A stretch of DNA of 7,085 nt from positions 1-7,085 of the forward strand of contig JAOUGG010000114.1 in the NCBI GenBank assembly GCA_029857855.1. The letters are read 5' to 3'. Shown here in pieces: positions 5,963 to 7,085 of the stretch. The notes beneath the pieces are model-generated. The model saw only the letters and a list, made by a program, of their open reading frames with translations, had not been told where the DNA came from and made no database searches. The stretch's first letter is position 1. Each line of letters opens with the position of its first letter. Origin of the DNA: Acidimicrobiia bacterium (GTDB lineage Bacteria > Actinomycetota > Acidimicrobiia > Acidimicrobiales > SZUA-35). The position numbers were made by a program, and so were the translations under genes.

Positions 5963-6534
5963 TACTGAGCCTGTCCTTGCCGGAACGGAAAGCCGAAGGC
6001 GTCGAGTAGAGCCATACCTTCAGCGTCGGAACGTGCTGTGGTCACGATCGTGATGTCCATACCCCGGGGGGCGTCCACCGTGTCGTAGTCGATCTCGAGG
6101 AACACGAGCTGCTCCGTGAGACCGAAGGTGTAGTTGCCGTTGCCATCGAAGGAACGGGGATTGAGACCACGGAAGTCTCGGATCCGGGGGATGGCCAGGG
6201 TGACCAGCCGGTCGAAGAAATACCACATCTGGTTGCCCCGAAGGGTGACCTTGCAGCCGATGGCATTGCCCTGACGCAGCTTAAAGCTGGCCAGCGACTT
6301 CTTGGCCTTGGTGGCAACCGGCTTTTGACCGGCGATCAGCGCCAGGTCGTTCATGGCCGATTCCAGGTTCTTCGAGTTGGCCAGTGCCTCACCGACGCCC
6401 ATGTTGACCACGATCTTTTCGAGACGCGGCACTTCCATGATGTTGTCGAGTTCGAGATCGCTCTTGAGCTGATCTCGAATCTGGTCCTGATAGAGGGCCT
6501 TGAGGCGAGGGGTTTCAATCGTTGCAGTAGCCAT
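5962..6534 (-). CDS. rplE: 50S ribosomal protein L5
   Basis: L5 binds 5S rRNA in the central protuberance of the 50S subunit, and contacts the P-site tRNA and S13 across the subunit interface. The product is 190 residues, starting [15 protein letters not shown]. Recognisable blocks are [16 protein letters not shown] (about 35-50), [20 protein letters not shown] (68-87), [19 protein letters not shown] (92-110), [11 protein letters not shown] (114-124), the [14 protein letters not shown] strand (138-151) and [12 protein letters not shown] (159-170). The frame continues upstream to 6951, but the L5 family N-terminus and the GGAGGT 9 nt before 6534 place the start there. It overlaps rplX by one base (TGATG) and rpsN by one base (TAATG). 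The length is slightly above the 179-187 usual for the family, from a short N-terminal extension and a Gln-rich tail. Confidence 0.97.
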   Translation of the reverse strand: MATATIETPRLKALYQDQIRDQLKSDLELDNIMEVPRLEKIVVNMGVGEALANSKNLESAMNDLALIAGQKPVATKAKKSLASFKLRQGNAIGCKVTLRGNQMWYFFDRLVTLAIPRIRDFRGLNPRSFDGNGNYTFGLTEQLVFLEIDYDTVDAPRGMDITIVTTARSDAEGMALLDAFGFPFRQGQAQ

Positions 6535-6860
6535 CAGATCGTGACCTCCGGAATCTCGACTCCGGTGCGCTTGCAGATACGGACCTTCTTGCCGTCTTCG
6601 ACCTTGTAGCCGACCCGGGTCGGTTTCCCGTCCTTCGGGCTGATCACGGCCACGTTGGACACGTGAATGGGCATGTCCTTGTCGATGATGCCGCCCGGCT
6701 CCTCCTGGGAGCGGGGCTTGGTGTGACGGCGGGCGGTGTTGACACCCTCGACGATCACCTTGTTGCGGTCGGGATAGGCGGCGACCACGGTGCCTTCGGC
6801 ACCACGATCCTTGCCGGCCAGAACCCGGACCTTGTCTCCCTTGCGGACTCGCATTCCCAT
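6534..6860 (-). CDS. rplX: 50S ribosomal protein L24
   Basis: L24 is an early-assembly protein that binds 23S rRNA near the start of 50S folding, close to the exit of the peptide tunnel. The product is 108 residues, against about 100-105 for typical bacterial L24. An N-terminal KOW domain covers roughly residues 5-35 ([16 protein letters not shown], then [19 protein letters not shown]). It is followed by the conserved NTARRHTKP and the [18 protein letters not shown] segment. The ATG at 6860 is preferred over one two codons later because of a strong GGAGGT 9 nt upstream. The TGA stop overlaps the rplE ATG by one base (TGATG), a typical translational-coupling junction. Nothing is truncated or unusual. 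Confidence 0.97.
   Translation of the reverse strand: MGMRVRKGDKVRVLAGKDRGAEGTVVAAYPDRNKVIVEGVNTARRHTKPRSQEEPGGIIDKDMPIHVSNVAVISPKDGKPTRVGYKVEDGKKVRICKRTGVEIPEVTI
6544..6549 (-). promoter_or_regulatory. Shine-Dalgarno of rplE, inside the end of rplX
   Basis: The minus strand reads GGAGGT, 9 nt before the rplE ATG at 6534-6532. It is encoded by the last codons of rplX (Pro-Glu-Val-Thr-Ile-stop). It fixes the rplE start, although the same frame stays open far upstream through rplX and rplN. In E. coli the S8 repressor binds spc mRNA around the start of rplE; I could not establish an equivalent S8 fold here. Confidence 0.8.
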
Positions 6861-6862
6861 GG

Positions 6863-7085
6863 CTACAGAACCTCCGGGGCCAGCGACACGATGCGCATGA
6901 AACGTTTCTCGCGCAGCTCACGTCCGACCGGGCCGAAGATACGGGTGCCACGGGGCTCCCGGTTGTCGTTGATCAGCACGGCTGCGTTCTCGTCGAATCG
7001 GATGTAGGAACCGTCGGCTCGACGTCGCTCCTTGGCGGTACGGACGACGACGCACCTAACAACATCACCCTTCTTGACCGCGGCA
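6863..7085 (-). CDS. rplN: 50S ribosomal protein L14, C-terminal part (5' end outside window)
   Basis: This is the 3' end of the L14 gene: 73 complete codons before a TAG stop at 6865-6863. L14 is usually about 122 residues, so roughly the first 49 are missing because the window ends, not because the gene is broken. The visible protein has the L14 landmarks: [17 protein letters not shown], then [12 protein letters not shown], then [17 protein letters not shown] and the closing [11 protein letters not shown]. In known ribosomes L14 sits on the 50S interface near L19, contributes to intersubunit bridges, and is the docking site of the silencing factor RsfS. The stop lies 2 nt from the rplX start, and the rplX Shine-Dalgarno falls inside the last L14 codons. 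Being first in an rplN-rplX-rplE order identifies the spc-type operon. Confidence 0.97.
   Translation of the reverse strand, partial: AAVKKGDVVRCVVVRTAKERRRADGSYIRFDENAAVLINDNREPRGTRIFGPVGRELREKRFMRIVSLAPEVL
6870..6875 (-). promoter_or_regulatory. Shine-Dalgarno of rplX, inside the end of rplN
   Basis: On the minus strand this reads GGAGGT, 9 nt before the ATG at 6860-6858. A second in-frame ATG (6854-6852) would be 15 nt away, so the spacing favours the upstream start. The site is embedded in the last L14 codons (Pro-Glu-Val), which ties rplX initiation to translation of rplN. Confidence 0.8.

Noticed and set aside
6535..6951. N-terminal extension of the rplE frame over rplX and rplN
   Set aside because: It overlaps two certain genes in another frame and does not resemble L5. 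The L5 N-terminus and a GGAGGT site define the start at 6534.

Overview
The window is a high-GC bacterial chromosome segment. It holds most of a ribosomal-protein spc-type operon, read entirely on the minus strand (from position 7085 down to about 200). Gene order in the direction of transcription is rplN (5' end cut by the window) - rplX - rplE - rpsN - rpsH - rplF - rplR - rpsE - rpmD - rplO - secY - adk - a short-chain dehydrogenase/reductase (SDR) gene. The operon's promoter is not in the window; transcription presumably enters from the upstream S10/spc genes beyond 7085.

The organism is probably an actinobacterium, perhaps of class Acidimicrobiia. This is an inference from GC-rich codon use, GTG starts for secY and the SDR gene, the 61-residue zinc-type S14 (Cys24/27/40/43), the 188-residue short-LID adenylate kinase and the overall flavour of SecY and the ribosomal proteins. 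It was not tested by any search.

Layout. Positions 6863-3048 hold ten tightly packed ribosomal protein genes. Three junctions overlap by one base (TGATG or TAATG), others are 1-19 nt apart, and several Shine-Dalgarno sites lie inside the preceding reading frame, which suggests translational coupling. Only two gaps exceed 20 nt: 73 nt between rpsH and rplF and 96 nt between rplO and secY. Both contain perfect or near-perfect hairpins with no T-tract, so they look like RNA processing, attenuation or regulatory elements rather than textbook terminators. Positions 2951-1042 hold secY and adk. Positions 1026-202 hold an SDR oxidoreductase where many relatives carry map-infA, so the conserved cluster ends here.

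Beyond the last stop codon (202) lies the least ordinary part of the window. It is a 51-bp sequence repeated exactly, 72 bp apart (64-114 and 136-186). Each copy contains 11-bp inverted arms that would form a hairpin. It resembles a paired REP-like element or an unusual bidirectional terminator. Positions 1-63 contain no gene I can support.

Functionally the operon joins ribosome assembly (50S proteins L14, L24, L5, L6, L18, L30, L15; 30S proteins S14, S8, S5) to membrane protein export (SecY) and adenylate nucleotide balance (Adk). The terminal SDR is a passenger of unknown substrate. No previously undescribed multi-gene system is visible; the hairpin repeats and the altered SDR and Adk motifs are the best leads.
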